This document shows, piece after piece, positions 1 to 9,152 of a stretch of 64,000 bases of DNA; positions within the stretch are counted from its first letter, which is position 1, and the number at the start of each line of letters is the position of its first letter. The DNA comes from an uncultured Prevotellaceae bacterium (GTDB lineage: Bacteria > Bacteroidota > Bacteroidia > Bacteroidales > Bacteroidaceae): positions 124,001-188,000 of the forward strand of contig CAMKSE010000001.1 of the NCBI GenBank assembly GCA_946415365.1. The letters are read 5' to 3'. The translations under genes and the position numbers were made by a program. The notes beneath the pieces were generated by a model. That model was not told where the DNA came from. It saw only the letters and a program-made list of their open reading frames with translations, and ran no database searches.

Positions 1-343
1 CTTCTTTCTGCTCCGGCCAAGAAGTTTCAACAATCCATATGCTATCCATATACATCACTCTATAAGGTGCTTCCTCATAGATTTCTTTTCCATATCTGTC
101 TTCAAGAATAGCCATAGCAATTTTCGCAGCAGTAATTTCATTACAAACAACATCATTTTCATACGAATTCTTATTACCTATATAAGTCGCAGACATGTTT
201 TTTACAGAATCTATAATGACATTATTGCTCAAATCATAAGGTAACACCCGTATAGATCTTGAACCATAATAATATCCTCCTAAGAATAAGACTATGGCCA
301 CCATAAGAATTACAAATGTTTTAAAGAAACAAATTCTTTTCAT
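1..343 (-). CDS. Partial CDS, likely NTF2-fold immunity protein (Imm-NTF2 type), N-terminal TM/signal; C-terminus off the window
   Basis: Manual reverse translation from ATG at 343: MKRICFFKTFVILMVAIVLFLGGYYYGSRSIRVLPYDLSNNVIIDSVKNMSATYIGNKNSYENDVVCNEITAAKIAMAILEDRYGKEIYEEAPYRVMYMDSIWIVETSWPEQKE; the NEITAAKIAMAIL..YG..IYEE.PY..........W.VE pattern resembles NTF2-fold immunity families. Confidence 0.65.
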   Translation of the reverse strand, partial: MKRICFFKTFVILMVAIVLFLGGYYYGSRSIRVLPYDLSNNVIIDSVKNMSATYIGNKNSYENDVVCNEITAAKIAMAILEDRYGKEIYEEAPYRVMYMDSIWIVETSWPEQKE

Positions 344-379
344 AATATTTATTTATAATTAGATATAATAGCATTTATA

Positions 380-406
380 TGGGTCAGGGGACGGTTCTCC
401 GACCCA
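380..406. repeat. REP hairpin copy 1 (TGGGTCAGGGGACGGTTCTCCGACCCA)
   Basis: Identical 27-mer to copies 2 and 3; imperfect 9-bp stem with 7-nt loop GACGGTT. Confidence 0.9.
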
Positions 407-484
407 TTGACAAAAATTATAAAAATACAAAAAAGTCCACTTGACCAGCGCTTGAATAAAAGATATCTCATTTCCTTTCTTCTT

Positions 485-730
485 TTATAAATTGTCCATC
501 TTTGAAAACATATTGTCCTTCTGGAAGAGACCAAATATATCCCCAAAAATCAAATATTGATGGGTCAGGGGACGGTTCTCCGACCCATTCATATCAAAGC
601 CCTTTACTGAGACCTGTTTCTTCTCCAGCACGTCATAACTGCGATAGCGGTTATTCGACTGGTTAATCTGCTGTCCGCTCATTGTCAGGCAGACAGCCAT
701 TGCTATAATTATAAATAGAAACTTCTTCAT
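485..730 (-). pseudogene. Small secreted protein gene with a REP hairpin embedded; probably frame-disrupted
   Basis: MKKFLFIIIAMAVCLTMSGQQINQSNNRYRSYDVLEKKQVSVKGFDM then REP-encoded NGSENRPLTH; a different frame downstream reads FDFWGYIWSLPEGQYVFKDGQFIKEERK-stop. Confidence 0.5.
560..588. repeat. REP hairpin copy 2
   Basis: Same 27-mer as copies 1 and 3. Confidence 0.9.
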
Positions 731-801
731 ATACATTTTAGTTTAAGTTTTTAAAATCGATCAAAGACCTGTTTCTGATTCCGAACATGTTTCAAGGATT
801 C

Positions 802-1686
802 TTATTCTCTTAGTTCCTTTATTTCCTTTATAAATGTTGAGAATTCAAAATTTCTTTTCCCAGATTCTTTTATTATGATACCTTTTCCTTTCAATAAATC
901 AACTATTTTATAGTAATATTCTCTTTCGGGAGTAAGATAGCCAATTTTCATTTTCTCCATCTCCTCTTTGATATAGACATTTTGAGTTATCATTCTCTTC
1001 CCTCCCTTTTTATAGTCTTTTATATGCATAACTGGAAATGTATAATCTGCATTATGCAGGAGTAGATAATATGCTATTTTATAGTGGTTAACCATCAAAC
1101 TTTCTCCAAGTGCAGTATTCTCACCATTCCTAATATAGTTAACATCTGCTCCGTTATCTATTAGTAAAATTACAGCTTCCCAGAAACCATCAAAACATGC
1201 GGACATTAGTGGAGAGGAAGGCATATCCGTAGAATCTGTCACTTCAGCCACATTTACCTCTGCACCATTTCTGATAAGATATTTTATAATCTTAATGCTT
1301 TCATCTTTTGAGAAGCCGGCATAGCATGCCATGTTTAAAGGAGTTTCACCATATTCTTTGTCTCGTACATTTACATTTGCACCTGCTTTTAATAAGCATT
1401 CTATAGATTTTATGTTATGATGTGCTACTGCCAGATGTAACAATGAGACTCCGTATCTTGGACTCTGATAATCAACCAATTGGGGATTCTCTTCTAATAT
1501 CTTACAAATAACTTCTTCATCCTCGTCTTCAACGGCTTTTGCCAAATCCCAAGCAGGAGTTCCTTGAAAAAGACGAAAATCATTGTTTGGTAGTAATCTT
1601 TGATCAATTTTTTGCTCACGATTATTACAAGAATTTAAGACCAATAATAATAAAACGGCAATTACTAAACTAATATCTTTCCACAT
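802..1686 (-). CDS. Ankyrin-repeat lipoprotein (possible immunity-type protein)
   Basis: Lipobox LLVLNSCNN; ankyrin motifs GVSLLHLAVAHHNIKSIECLLKAGANVNVRD and GETPLNMACYAG. Confidence 0.8.
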   Translation of the reverse strand: MWKDISLVIAVLLLLVLNSCNNREQKIDQRLLPNNDFRLFQGTPAWDLAKAVEDEDEEVICKILEENPQLVDYQSPRYGVSLLHLAVAHHNIKSIECLLKAGANVNVRDKEYGETPLNMACYAGFSKDESIKIIKYLIRNGAEVNVAEVTDSTDMPSSPLMSACFDGFWEAVILLIDNGADVNYIRNGENTALGESLMVNHYKIAYYLLLHNADYTFPVMHIKDYKKGGKRMITQNVYIKEEMEKMKIGYLTPEREYYYKIVDLLKGKGIIIKESGKRNFEFSTFIKEIKELRE

Positions 1687-1727
1687 ACAATAGAATTAAT
1701 AGAAGTTATCAATACTGTGACCATTGA

Positions 1728-1754
1728 TGGGTCAGGGGACGGTTCTCCGACCCA
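1728..1754. repeat. REP hairpin copy 3
   Basis: Same 27-mer, upstream of the ankyrin lipoprotein gene. Confidence 0.9.
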
Positions 1755-1936
1755 CTTTTTCTGATTAACATCAATTCCATATCCTTCCATCTTTGATTCT
1801 TTCTTTCGCAGGCAAATATACGAAGTTTCTGACAAACTGACAAGCAAATCTTTGGAAAACTCCACGAAAGGAGATAAAATGAGGCAGATATTTCAAAATA
1901 ACACTTCTTTTTCTTGGTCATTTCATGTCAATTTAT

Positions 1937-1944
1937 TACCTTTG
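1937..1944 (+). promoter_or_regulatory. Bacteroidota -7 box TACCTTTG upstream of the truncated transposase
   Basis: Match to TAnnTTTG. Confidence 0.5.
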
Positions 1945-1982
1945 CGTTGTTAAACTTAATTTTAAAATTGGAGAACAACATT

Positions 1983-2300
1983 ATGCCAAGGCATTCACGA
2001 GAACAAAGCGCAACGGGTATCTATCATGTGATGCTCAGGGGAGTAAACCGACAGAGTATATTTGAAGATGATGAGGACTGCATCAAGTTGATAAACCTTC
2101 TCAGAAATCTTGTCCAACGTTTTGATGATAAAGGCAGACCTTTGCCTGCCCTATGTACAATCTATGCATACTGTCTGATGGATAACCATATTCACTTATT
2201 ACATAATAGTCCTGACCCCCTGTGTTTCAAGCACTGCCCTAATTCAGGGCAGTGGTTACAAGACTCAAGCTGTGCATTTTTATCTTCCGTTACAGTGTGA
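1983..2300 (+). pseudogene. Truncated REP-associated / IS200-like Y1 transposase (RAYT)
   Basis: MPRHSREQSATGIYHVMLRGVNRQSIFEDDEDC...CTIYAYCLMDNHIHLL is Y1_Tnp N-terminus with HuH motif (HIH); homology stops near 2202, so the C-terminal catalytic Tyr region is missing. Confidence 0.8.
2232..2254. repeat. Small perfect hairpin CACTGCCCT-aattc-AGGGCAGTG
   Basis: Read directly, at the degraded 3' end of the transposase. Confidence 0.7.
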
Positions 2301-2481
2301 CAGTTACAGTTTTTGAAATAGCAGGTATATGGATAGTTTATATGTCTTATTAAGTCTATATAATGTTAATTATATATAATATTATTATAATATATATAAT
2401 ATTAATAATTATAATATGTATACTAATATATCATTCTGAGGGTAGAGAGGACAAATTTAAAAACTGTAACTGTCACACTGT
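2292..2481. mobile_element. MITE-like element: perfect 23-bp terminal inverted repeats around a very AT-rich core
   Basis: Left acagtgtgacagttacagttttt (2292-2314); right aaaaactgtaactgtcacactgt (2459-2481), exact reverse complements; about 144-bp core rich in TATAATATT. Confidence 0.6.
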
Positions 2482-2516
2482 CACGCGAGGCCACTTTTGG
2501 GAAGTTTCAAGGCAGG

Positions 2517-2553
2517 AAAGTGGGACTTTCAAGTAATGAAAGTCCCACTTTCC
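2517..2553. terminator. Hairpin gaaagtgggactttc...gaaagtcccactttc
   Basis: Perfect inverted repeat just past the stop of the M13 remnant. Confidence 0.6.
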
Positions 2554-2560
2554 TTAGCTA

Positions 2561-2690
2561 TTACCAGATCTTGACCCGTTTCTCAGGCGCTACGTAGAGC
2601 TTCTGGTCAGGTGTGACGTGGAATAGACTATACCACTTGTCTATTTGATTGACCGGGGGGTAGTTGCGGAGTTTCGAGTCCTCAGCACTC
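2561..2690 (-). pseudogene. 3' remnant of an M13-family (PepO/neprilysin-like) metallopeptidase
   Basis: Reverse-strand reading EDSKLRNYPPVNQIDKWYSLFHVTPDQKLYVAPEKRVKIW-stop resembles the M13 C-terminus (..F.V..GDK.Y.AP..RV.IW); no catalytic domain upstream. Confidence 0.7.
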
Positions 2691-2756
2691 GGAAATAAAA
2701 GAAAAACAAGTTTTCCTTTTGCATTTCTCTCGTTTTTTCATAACTTTGCAGCCGCT

Positions 2757-3266
2757 ATGAGGATGATTTTCCGTGTCATACCAATCATGTGGCGGGCCGT
2801 GCGACCCAGCCTTACTGCTGATATGCCGGCGGTTGTGAACACCTTCTGGCTGCGGAAGGGCTACGAGGGACTGACCTTCTTCGGACATATCCTGACGCCA
2901 ACACAACAGGAGGCCGACCGTTTCAATGCGGGGGAGTCGGGCGACAGGATGTCGGCTGCCATGAAGAACCACGAGATGATCCACCTGCGACAGGCTCAGG
3001 CGTGTCATGACTCATGGTTGCTCTTCTACATATTATATATATGGTATTGGCTGAAGATCAAGTGTACGGCTGGACGCTCCGTTCGCCGACAACTGAAACA
3101 CGCGGCATATCTGCTGAACCCCTTCGAGATGGAAGCCTATGGGCGGATGAACGACCTAAGCTATCTGAAACGTTGTGAGAGTGGGGCACAGGAGTGGCGT
3201 ACGTATGCAAAGATGTCGATGGAGCAAAGGCTGCAGATATATAAGAATAACCATAAACACAGATAA
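2757..3266 (+). CDS. Putative HExxH membrane-associated metallopeptidase-like protein
   Basis: HEMIH motif, hydrophobic LLFYILYIWYWL, downstream NPFEMEAY; TAACTTTG box just upstream; in-frame ATG at 2757. Confidence 0.6.
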   Translation: MRMIFRVIPIMWRAVRPSLTADMPAVVNTFWLRKGYEGLTFFGHILTPTQQEADRFNAGESGDRMSAAMKNHEMIHLRQAQACHDSWLLFYILYIWYWLKIKCTAGRSVRRQLKHAAYLLNPFEMEAYGRMNDLSYLKRCESGAQEWRTYAKMSMEQRLQIYKNNHKHR

Positions 3267-3267
3267 G

Positions 3268-4170
3268 ATGAATAAGAAACTTCAGGCGCACAGCGCTATC
3301 TTCCTTGCGAACACCATCTTCGGCCTTGGTGTTCCTGTAACTAAACTGTTGCTCGACGAGTGGGTGACACCTATGGGCTATATGGCCAGTCGCTCGTTGG
3401 GAGCCTGTCTCGTGTTCTGGCTCATCGCGGCATTCCTGCCGAAAGAGCACGTGGAGCGTAAGGACCTTATCACCATCCTTTTCGGTGGTCTGTTAGGATT
3501 CGTCATCTCACAGACACTCACCGCCTGGGCTCTCGATTACACCAGTCCCGTGTACTTCTCATTGATTGCCACTTTGACGCCTGTGGCAGTGATGCTCTGT
3601 GCTGCACTGACTATCGGGGAGAAGATCACATCGATGAAGTTCTTGGGTGTACTGCTGGGTATCGCTGGTGCGGTGCTGATGGTGCTGATGAGTCAGACAC
3701 TCGGATCTGGAAAGAACGATCTCATCGGTATCTCATTAGCTATCCTAAGTGTACTCACTTGGGCCATATATCTTATTATCACGCGTAATGTCGCTACGAA
3801 GTATTCCCCTGTGACACAGATGAAGTACGTGTTCCTCATCTCGGCCATCGTCACCGTACCTATCGCCATTCCCGAACTGCCGATGAATGCGCTTTATACG
3901 GCAGCATGGGGCTGGGACGGCGTTGTGGAGATGCTCTTCATTGTACTGGGTGCAACGGCCCTCGGATACTTTCTTATTCCATTTGCCATGAAATACTTGC
4001 AGGCCACAACAGTCAGTATCTACACAAACCTACAGCCTGTGGTTGCTTCGTTCGTAGCAATCATGATAGGACAGGATGTGCTGACGTGGGATAAACCTGT
4101 GGCTGGAATACTGGTGCTGCTGAGTGCTTACATCGTTACGGTGGTGACGGCGAAGGATACTAAAGGCTGA
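3268..4170 (+). CDS. EamA/DMT-family transporter
   Basis: About 10 hydrophobic helices, EamA-like duplicated halves. Confidence 0.85.
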   Translation: MNKKLQAHSAIFLANTIFGLGVPVTKLLLDEWVTPMGYMASRSLGACLVFWLIAAFLPKEHVERKDLITILFGGLLGFVISQTLTAWALDYTSPVYFSLIATLTPVAVMLCAALTIGEKITSMKFLGVLLGIAGAVLMVLMSQTLGSGKNDLIGISLAILSVLTWAIYLIITRNVATKYSPVTQMKYVFLISAIVTVPIAIPELPMNALYTAAWGWDGVVEMLFIVLGATALGYFLIPFAMKYLQATTVSIYTNLQPVVASFVAIMIGQDVLTWDKPVAGILVLLSAYIVTVVTAKDTKG

Positions 4171-4962
4171 TTATTTCGCAAGTTCCCAGAAGGCTACGGC
4201 TGCTGCCGCTGCCACGTTAAGGGAGTCTACTTGATGATACATGGGGATGCGGACGGTGAAGTCTGCATCCTCAATCGTTTTCTTTGGCAGCCCCTCGCCC
4301 TCTGTTCCCATGATAACGGCCAGACGTTCCTGTTGTTTCAGGATAGGGTCGGAGAGAGAGATGCTTTTATCTGTAAGGGCCATAGCTGCAGTACGGAAAC
4401 CAAGGTCACGGAGTTGACTATAAGTGTCGAACCACGTCCATGGCACAAGAAATACCGTTCCCATTGAAACACGTATAGACCTGCGGTTCAGAGGATCACA
4501 AGAACTTCGTGTAAGTAATACTGCATCTATTCCAAGTGCTGCCGCAGAGCGGAAGATGGCCCCGATATTGGTGGTGTCACAGACACTGTCGATGACGCAT
4601 ACCCGTCTTGCGCTTCGGAGTGTTTCGGTCAGCAAAGGCTCAGGCTTTCTGCGCATGGCACAAAGAACGCCTCTTGTCAGCGTATAGCCTGTGAGACACG
4701 ACAGCGTCTCTCGATCACCTGTATATACTGGGACTGAAGGACACTGACTGATAATATCCGCAGCATCTCCATCGATATGCTTACGTTCACAGAGTAGGGC
4801 CACAGGCTCATAACCCGCCTGCAATGCCACACGTATCACCTTTGGACTTTCTGCGATGAAAAGGCCCTGTTCAGCATTCAGACGGTTACGCAACTGTGTC
4901 TCCGTCATAGTGGCGAAAACGGCCACACGAGGATCTTGTATCGATGAAATCTCGTATATCAT
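4171..4962 (-). CDS. TrmH/SpoU-family RNA methyltransferase
   Basis: DTTNIGAIFRSAAALGIDAVLL and IMGTEGEGLP SpoU motifs. Confidence 0.9.
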   Translation of the reverse strand: MIYEISSIQDPRVAVFATMTETQLRNRLNAEQGLFIAESPKVIRVALQAGYEPVALLCERKHIDGDAADIISQCPSVPVYTGDRETLSCLTGYTLTRGVLCAMRRKPEPLLTETLRSARRVCVIDSVCDTTNIGAIFRSAAALGIDAVLLTRSSCDPLNRRSIRVSMGTVFLVPWTWFDTYSQLRDLGFRTAAMALTDKSISLSDPILKQQERLAVIMGTEGEGLPKKTIEDADFTVRIPMYHQVDSLNVAAAAAVAFWELAK

Positions 4963-6191
4963 CTGGTGTAAAAGTCAATAAGTCTGACAAGCGCCTCCTG
5001 ACAGACGACGCAGAACTCAGGTTCCTCGTTGGTGCGCATACGGCAGTTCTCGCAACCACGCCAGACACCTTTCTCCAGATAGCCGCCACCCTCGATGAGA
5101 CTGGCCTTTCCTTCCTTGATCAGATGCTCCCACTTGATGAAAGCTGTAGCCTGGGTTGTCAGGTTCGGTTCCCAGGGCTCCGTGTCGCTGAAGTACATCG
5201 GATCGTCGTTGCCATAGGCATACTCATCGCCCAATCCACCGAAGGAATGGCCGAATTCGTGTACCACGACAGGCAGGAAATTCTTACCGCCCGTATAGCT
5301 GAGGTTATAGGAATTATAGATACCGCCTCCGCCGTAGTGCTCGGTATTCACCAAGATGATGATATGCTCGTAGGGCGTGCCTGCCAACAGGTCGTGCAAC
5401 CGTTTCAGATGCAGCGTCGTCAGATAGCGGTCGCTGTAGAACGTGTCGAAGTGGGAACCGAGGGCCGTATTCTTCCAGATGCCCTTCGACGGCTCGCTGG
5501 TACCCGATTCCTCTGAGGGGGATTTCACGGCAATGATGTTGAAGCGGTCCTGCATAGATTTGAACGGTTCGTGGTTGAAGAGTGAGCCGATGGCCTTTTG
5601 GCAGTCATCAAGATAATGGTCCATTTCATCGACCGTATAGCCCTCTGCCACAAATGCGATATGGATACACCGCGAGGTGTCGGCAGCCTGATGCAATATG
5701 TCATAGGGTGTGATGCTGCGCTCTCCCGCCTTGCGGATGAGAATGTCCTTGGGGGCAACGGTATGCGTCAGCGAGTTGACTACCTGATCATGGTAATCGA
5801 ACAGTTCCACCTTGATTTCCACAGAATCTTTCGGGAAGGGCACGAGGAACACGTTCTCGAAAGACTTCTGTGTGTGCTTAGCCTCATCTGTGGCGAGCCA
5901 TTCCTGGAAGAGGGTAGAGAAGGAGTGACGGTAAATAACCATTCCATCGACCTTCGAACGTACTGTAATCTGTCCGTTGCCTCTCAATGGCAGTTCTGCC
6001 AGATGTTCTCTGCGACCATACCAATGGGGCAGGCTGACGAGTTCGTCTACGTAGATCTCATGGAGGACATCATCGCCTGCAAAGGTGTAGTCGAGGCGCA
6101 GGGTGCGATCTTCGAAATAATCCTCAAACCGTTGCGCTTTTGTGCATACGGTAAGCAAGCATAAGACGTTGATAAACAACAATTTCTTCAT
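4959..6191 (-). CDS. Secreted M64-family metallopeptidase
   Basis: VVVHEFGHSFGGLGDEYAYG zinc motif; signal peptide. Confidence 0.9.
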   Translation of the reverse strand: MKKLLFINVLCLLTVCTKAQRFEDYFEDRTLRLDYTFAGDDVLHEIYVDELVSLPHWYGRREHLAELPLRGNGQITVRSKVDGMVIYRHSFSTLFQEWLATDEAKHTQKSFENVFLVPFPKDSVEIKVELFDYHDQVVNSLTHTVAPKDILIRKAGERSITPYDILHQAADTSRCIHIAFVAEGYTVDEMDHYLDDCQKAIGSLFNHEPFKSMQDRFNIIAVKSPSEESGTSEPSKGIWKNTALGSHFDTFYSDRYLTTLHLKRLHDLLAGTPYEHIIILVNTEHYGGGGIYNSYNLSYTGGKNFLPVVVHEFGHSFGGLGDEYAYGNDDPMYFSDTEPWEPNLTTQATAFIKWEHLIKEGKASLIEGGGYLEKGVWRGCENCRMRTNEEPEFCVVCQEALVRLIDFYTR

Positions 6192-6553
6192 AATTCACTA
6201 ATCAAGTCCTTTACGTAACTCCTGCTCCAGTCTCTCAGGTGATGCTTCTGTCCGTCGAATTGTAGCAGGTCGAGGTCGATGACCACGATGCCGTCTTCGT
6301 TCTTAATACGCCCGATGCGCTTTTCCGTTTCCTTTAGTACCTCACAGAGCAGCCCCTCGCCAAAAGCCGTCGTGCCTTTGCAGAGCTGGTTCAGATAAGG
6401 CTCTTTTCGCGAGGTGGCTATAGGCTCCGTCCAAATGGCGGAAGTAAAATGTACCTCGGTCATCAATTGGGTTAATTGCTCCCTGGCCTTTGCCAGGTTT
6501 TTCTCTTGATTCTCGTTCGAAGCGAGCGAGATAATTACTTCATGCACCTTCAT
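6188..6553 (-). CDS. folK: FolK-like 2-amino-4-hydroxy-6-hydroxymethyldihydropteridine pyrophosphokinase
   Basis: VIISLASNENQEKNLAKAREQL...RIGRIKNEDGIVVIDLDLL; start at internal ATG 6553. Confidence 0.7.
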   Translation of the reverse strand: MKVHEVIISLASNENQEKNLAKAREQLTQLMTEVHFTSAIWTEPIATSRKEPYLNQLCKGTTAFGEGLLCEVLKETEKRIGRIKNEDGIVVIDLDLLQFDGQKHHLRDWSRSYVKDLISEL

Positions 6554-6732
6554 ATTTATATAATTTGGGTGCAAAGATAAATAATTATCTTGAAATATAC
6601 AAGTATAAAGTCGATTCTTCTCGTCGTTACCTGCACCCATACCCCATATCGCGTACTTTATAATAATTATGTGCAATATAATATCTGACGTTAAACTTGG
6701 CTAAAGGCTTGCCGATATCAGAATTTCTTTGT

Positions 6733-6740
6733 AATTTTGC
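6733..6740 (+). promoter_or_regulatory. TAATTTTG -7 box upstream of serC
   Basis: Match to TAnnTTTG. Confidence 0.45.
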
Positions 6741-6905
6741 AGCAAAGAGTGCCGGAGAATGCGAAGCAGAGTTGACAAAATGAAAGAAAATGCTTTATTT
6801 TTGTGAATTTCTGCTCAAATATTTGGCCGAATAAAAATAAAAGTGTAATTTCGCAGCGTTTTTCAGAAACAGATCATTTAAACTTATAAAATAACAACAA
6901 CCAAA

Positions 6906-7973
6906 ATGAAGAAGTACAACTTTAACGCCGGTCCCTCGATGCTTCCCCGCGAAGTGATTGAGAAGACCGCACAACAGTGTCTTGATTTCAACGGCTCGGG
7001 TCTCTCTCTGATGGAGATCAGCCACCGTGCAAAGGATTTCCAGCCCGTAGTAGACGAGGCTGTGGCTCTCGTGAAGGAATTGCTCGATATTCCTGAGGGT
7101 TACTCCGTGATTTTCCTCGGTGGCGGCGCAAGCCTTGAGTTCTGTATGATTCCCTATAACTTCCTTATCAAGAAGGCTGCCTACCTGAACACGGGTGTTT
7201 GGGCCAAGAAGGCTTTGAAGGAAGCAAAACTCTTTGGTGAGGTGGTTGAGGTAGCTTCTTCAGCCGATGCCAACTACACTTTCATCCCAAAGGACTGGAC
7301 CGTGCCCGCAGATGCTGATTACCTGCACATCACCACGAACAACACTATCTATGGTACTGAGATCCGTAAGGACCTCGACGTTGCAGTGCCCCTGATTGCC
7401 GATATGTCTTCCGACTTCATGAGCCGTCCCGTTGATGTCAGCAAGTACGATGCCATCTATGCCGGTGCTCAGAAGAATCTGTCAATGGCCGGTGTTACCA
7501 TTGTCATCCTGAAGGACGAGAAGTTGGGCAAGGCTCCTCGTGAGATTCCTACGATGCTCGACTACCGCACACATGTGGACAAAGGCTCGATGTTCAACAC
7601 ACCTCCTGTAGTGCCCATCTACTGCGCACTTGAGAACCTTCGTTGGATCAAGAAGCAGGGTGGTCTGGTGGCTATGGACAAGCTGGCCAAGCAGCGTGCA
7701 GAGATCGTCTATGGCGAGATCGACCGCAACAAGATGTTCGTAGGAACTGCCAAGGAGGAGGATCGTTCGCTGATGAACCTTTGCTTTGTGATGGCTCCTG
7801 AGTACAAGGAACTGGAGAAGGACTTCCTTGACTTCGCTGTCTCTAAGGGTATGGTTGGCGTAAAGGGTCACCGTTCGGTAGGCGGCTTCCGCGCTTCCTG
7901 CTACAATGCCCAGACCATCGAGGGCTGCAACGCTCTCGTCGCCTGCATGAAGGAATTCGAAGCAAATCATTAA
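6906..7973 (+). CDS. serC: Phosphoserine aminotransferase
   Basis: [29 protein letters not shown] (PLP Lys), C-terminal [15 protein letters not shown]. Confidence 0.95.
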   Translation: MKKYNFNAGPSMLPREVIEKTAQQCLDFNGSGLSLMEISHRAKDFQPVVDEAVALVKELLDIPEGYSVIFLGGGASLEFCMIPYNFLIKKAAYLNTGVWAKKALKEAKLFGEVVEVASSADANYTFIPKDWTVPADADYLHITTNNTIYGTEIRKDLDVAVPLIADMSSDFMSRPVDVSKYDAIYAGAQKNLSMAGVTIVILKDEKLGKAPREIPTMLDYRTHVDKGSMFNTPPVVPIYCALENLRWIKKQGGLVAMDKLAKQRAEIVYGEIDRNKMFVGTAKEEDRSLMNLCFVMAPEYKELEKDFLDFAVSKGMVGVKGHRSVGGFRASCYNAQTIEGCNALVACMKEFEANH

Positions 7974-8022
7974 TTAACTAAGGAATATAAAAGGAAAGAA
8001 CTCTTTCATAATTAAGATATTT

Positions 8023-8940
8023 ATGAAAATTCTTGTTGCAACAGAAAAACCATTTGCAAGTGCCGCAGTTGAGGGCATTCGCAAGGAAGTAGAGGCAGCA
8101 GGCAATGAGCTCGTGCTGCTGGAGAAATACACAGAGAAGGCACAGCTTCTCGACGCAGTGAAGGATGCCGACGCGCTGATCATCCGTTCGGATAAGGTCG
8201 ATGCTGAGGTGCTCGACGCCGCCAAGCAGTTGAAGATTGTTGTTCGTGCTGGTGCAGGTTACGATAACATCGACCTCGCAGCTGCAACAGCCCACAACGT
8301 GGTCGCCGAGAATACTCCCGGACAGAACGCCAACGCTGTTGCCGAACTCGTGTTCGGTCTGCTGGTGATGGCCGTTCGTGGATTCTACAACGGTAAGAGT
8401 GGCTCAGAGTTGCTGGGTAAGAAGCTGGGTATCCTTGCCTTCGGTAACGTTGGTCGCAACGTGGCCCGCATCGCCAAGGGCTTCGGCATGGATGTCTATG
8501 CCTTCGACGCCTATTGTCCCGCAGAGGTCATCGAGGCTGCCGGTGTTCACGCCGTTGCCAATCAGGACGCTCTCTTCGAGACCTGCGACGTCGTTTCACT
8601 CCACATCCCTGCTACGCCTGAGACCAAGCAGAGCATTAATTACGCTCTCGTTGGTAAGATGAAGAAGGGTGGTATTCTCGTGAACACTGCCCGTAAGGAG
8701 GTTATCGACGAGGCTGGCCTCATCAAGCTGATGGCTGAGCGTGAAGACTTGAAGTTCGTCACCGACATCATGCCTGATGCTAACGATGAGTTCGCTAAGT
8801 TTGAGGGCCGTTACTTCTCGACCCCGAAGAAGATGGGTGCCCAGACTGCCGAGGCCAATATCAACGCCGGTATTGCAGCCGCCAAGCAGATCAACGCCTT
8901 CTTCAAGGACGGCGATACGAAGTTCCAGGTGAACAAGTAA
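8023..8940 (+). CDS. serA: D-3-phosphoglycerate dehydrogenase
   Basis: NAD-binding 2-hydroxyacid dehydrogenase fold; ENTPGQNANAVAELVFGLLV; directly after serC. Confidence 0.9.
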   Translation: MKILVATEKPFASAAVEGIRKEVEAAGNELVLLEKYTEKAQLLDAVKDADALIIRSDKVDAEVLDAAKQLKIVVRAGAGYDNIDLAAATAHNVVAENTPGQNANAVAELVFGLLVMAVRGFYNGKSGSELLGKKLGILAFGNVGRNVARIAKGFGMDVYAFDAYCPAEVIEAAGVHAVANQDALFETCDVVSLHIPATPETKQSINYALVGKMKKGGILVNTARKEVIDEAGLIKLMAEREDLKFVTDIMPDANDEFAKFEGRYFSTPKKMGAQTAEANINAGIAAAKQINAFFKDGDTKFQVNK

Positions 8941-8968
8941 TATTTCTCTGATTATTCAGAAATCACAT

Positions 8969-9010
8969 AAAAAGAGGATGTGGCTCTCTATTGAGACATG
9001 TCCTCTTTTC
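8969..9010 (+). terminator. Intrinsic terminator after serA
   Basis: aaaagagga...tcctctttt stem-loop followed by U-rich tract. Confidence 0.75.
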
Positions 9011-9097
9011 TTATTGTGATTATTCGGACCCTTTCTCCTAATTTTATATTTTTCAAAGAAAAATGTAACAAATCCTTTTGTTTTCAGGAAAAATTTG

Positions 9098-9105
9098 TAT
9101 CTTTG
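9098..9105 (+). promoter_or_regulatory. TATCTTTG -7 box of the LRR gene
   Basis: Match to TAnnTTTG, 48 bp before the ATG. Confidence 0.6.
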
Positions 9106-9152
9106 CATCGTGAAATATATTCACGAGGTCTAAAACAGTAACGAAAGTAGTC

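Noticed and set aside
349-546. 65-aa ORF containing NGSENRPLTH
   Set aside because: The peptide is the translation of the REP hairpin and the ORF crosses the remnant of another gene.
1665-1921. Overlapping 66- and 70-aa ORFs at REP copy 3
   Set aside because: Spurious frames through the REP hairpin and the intergenic region.
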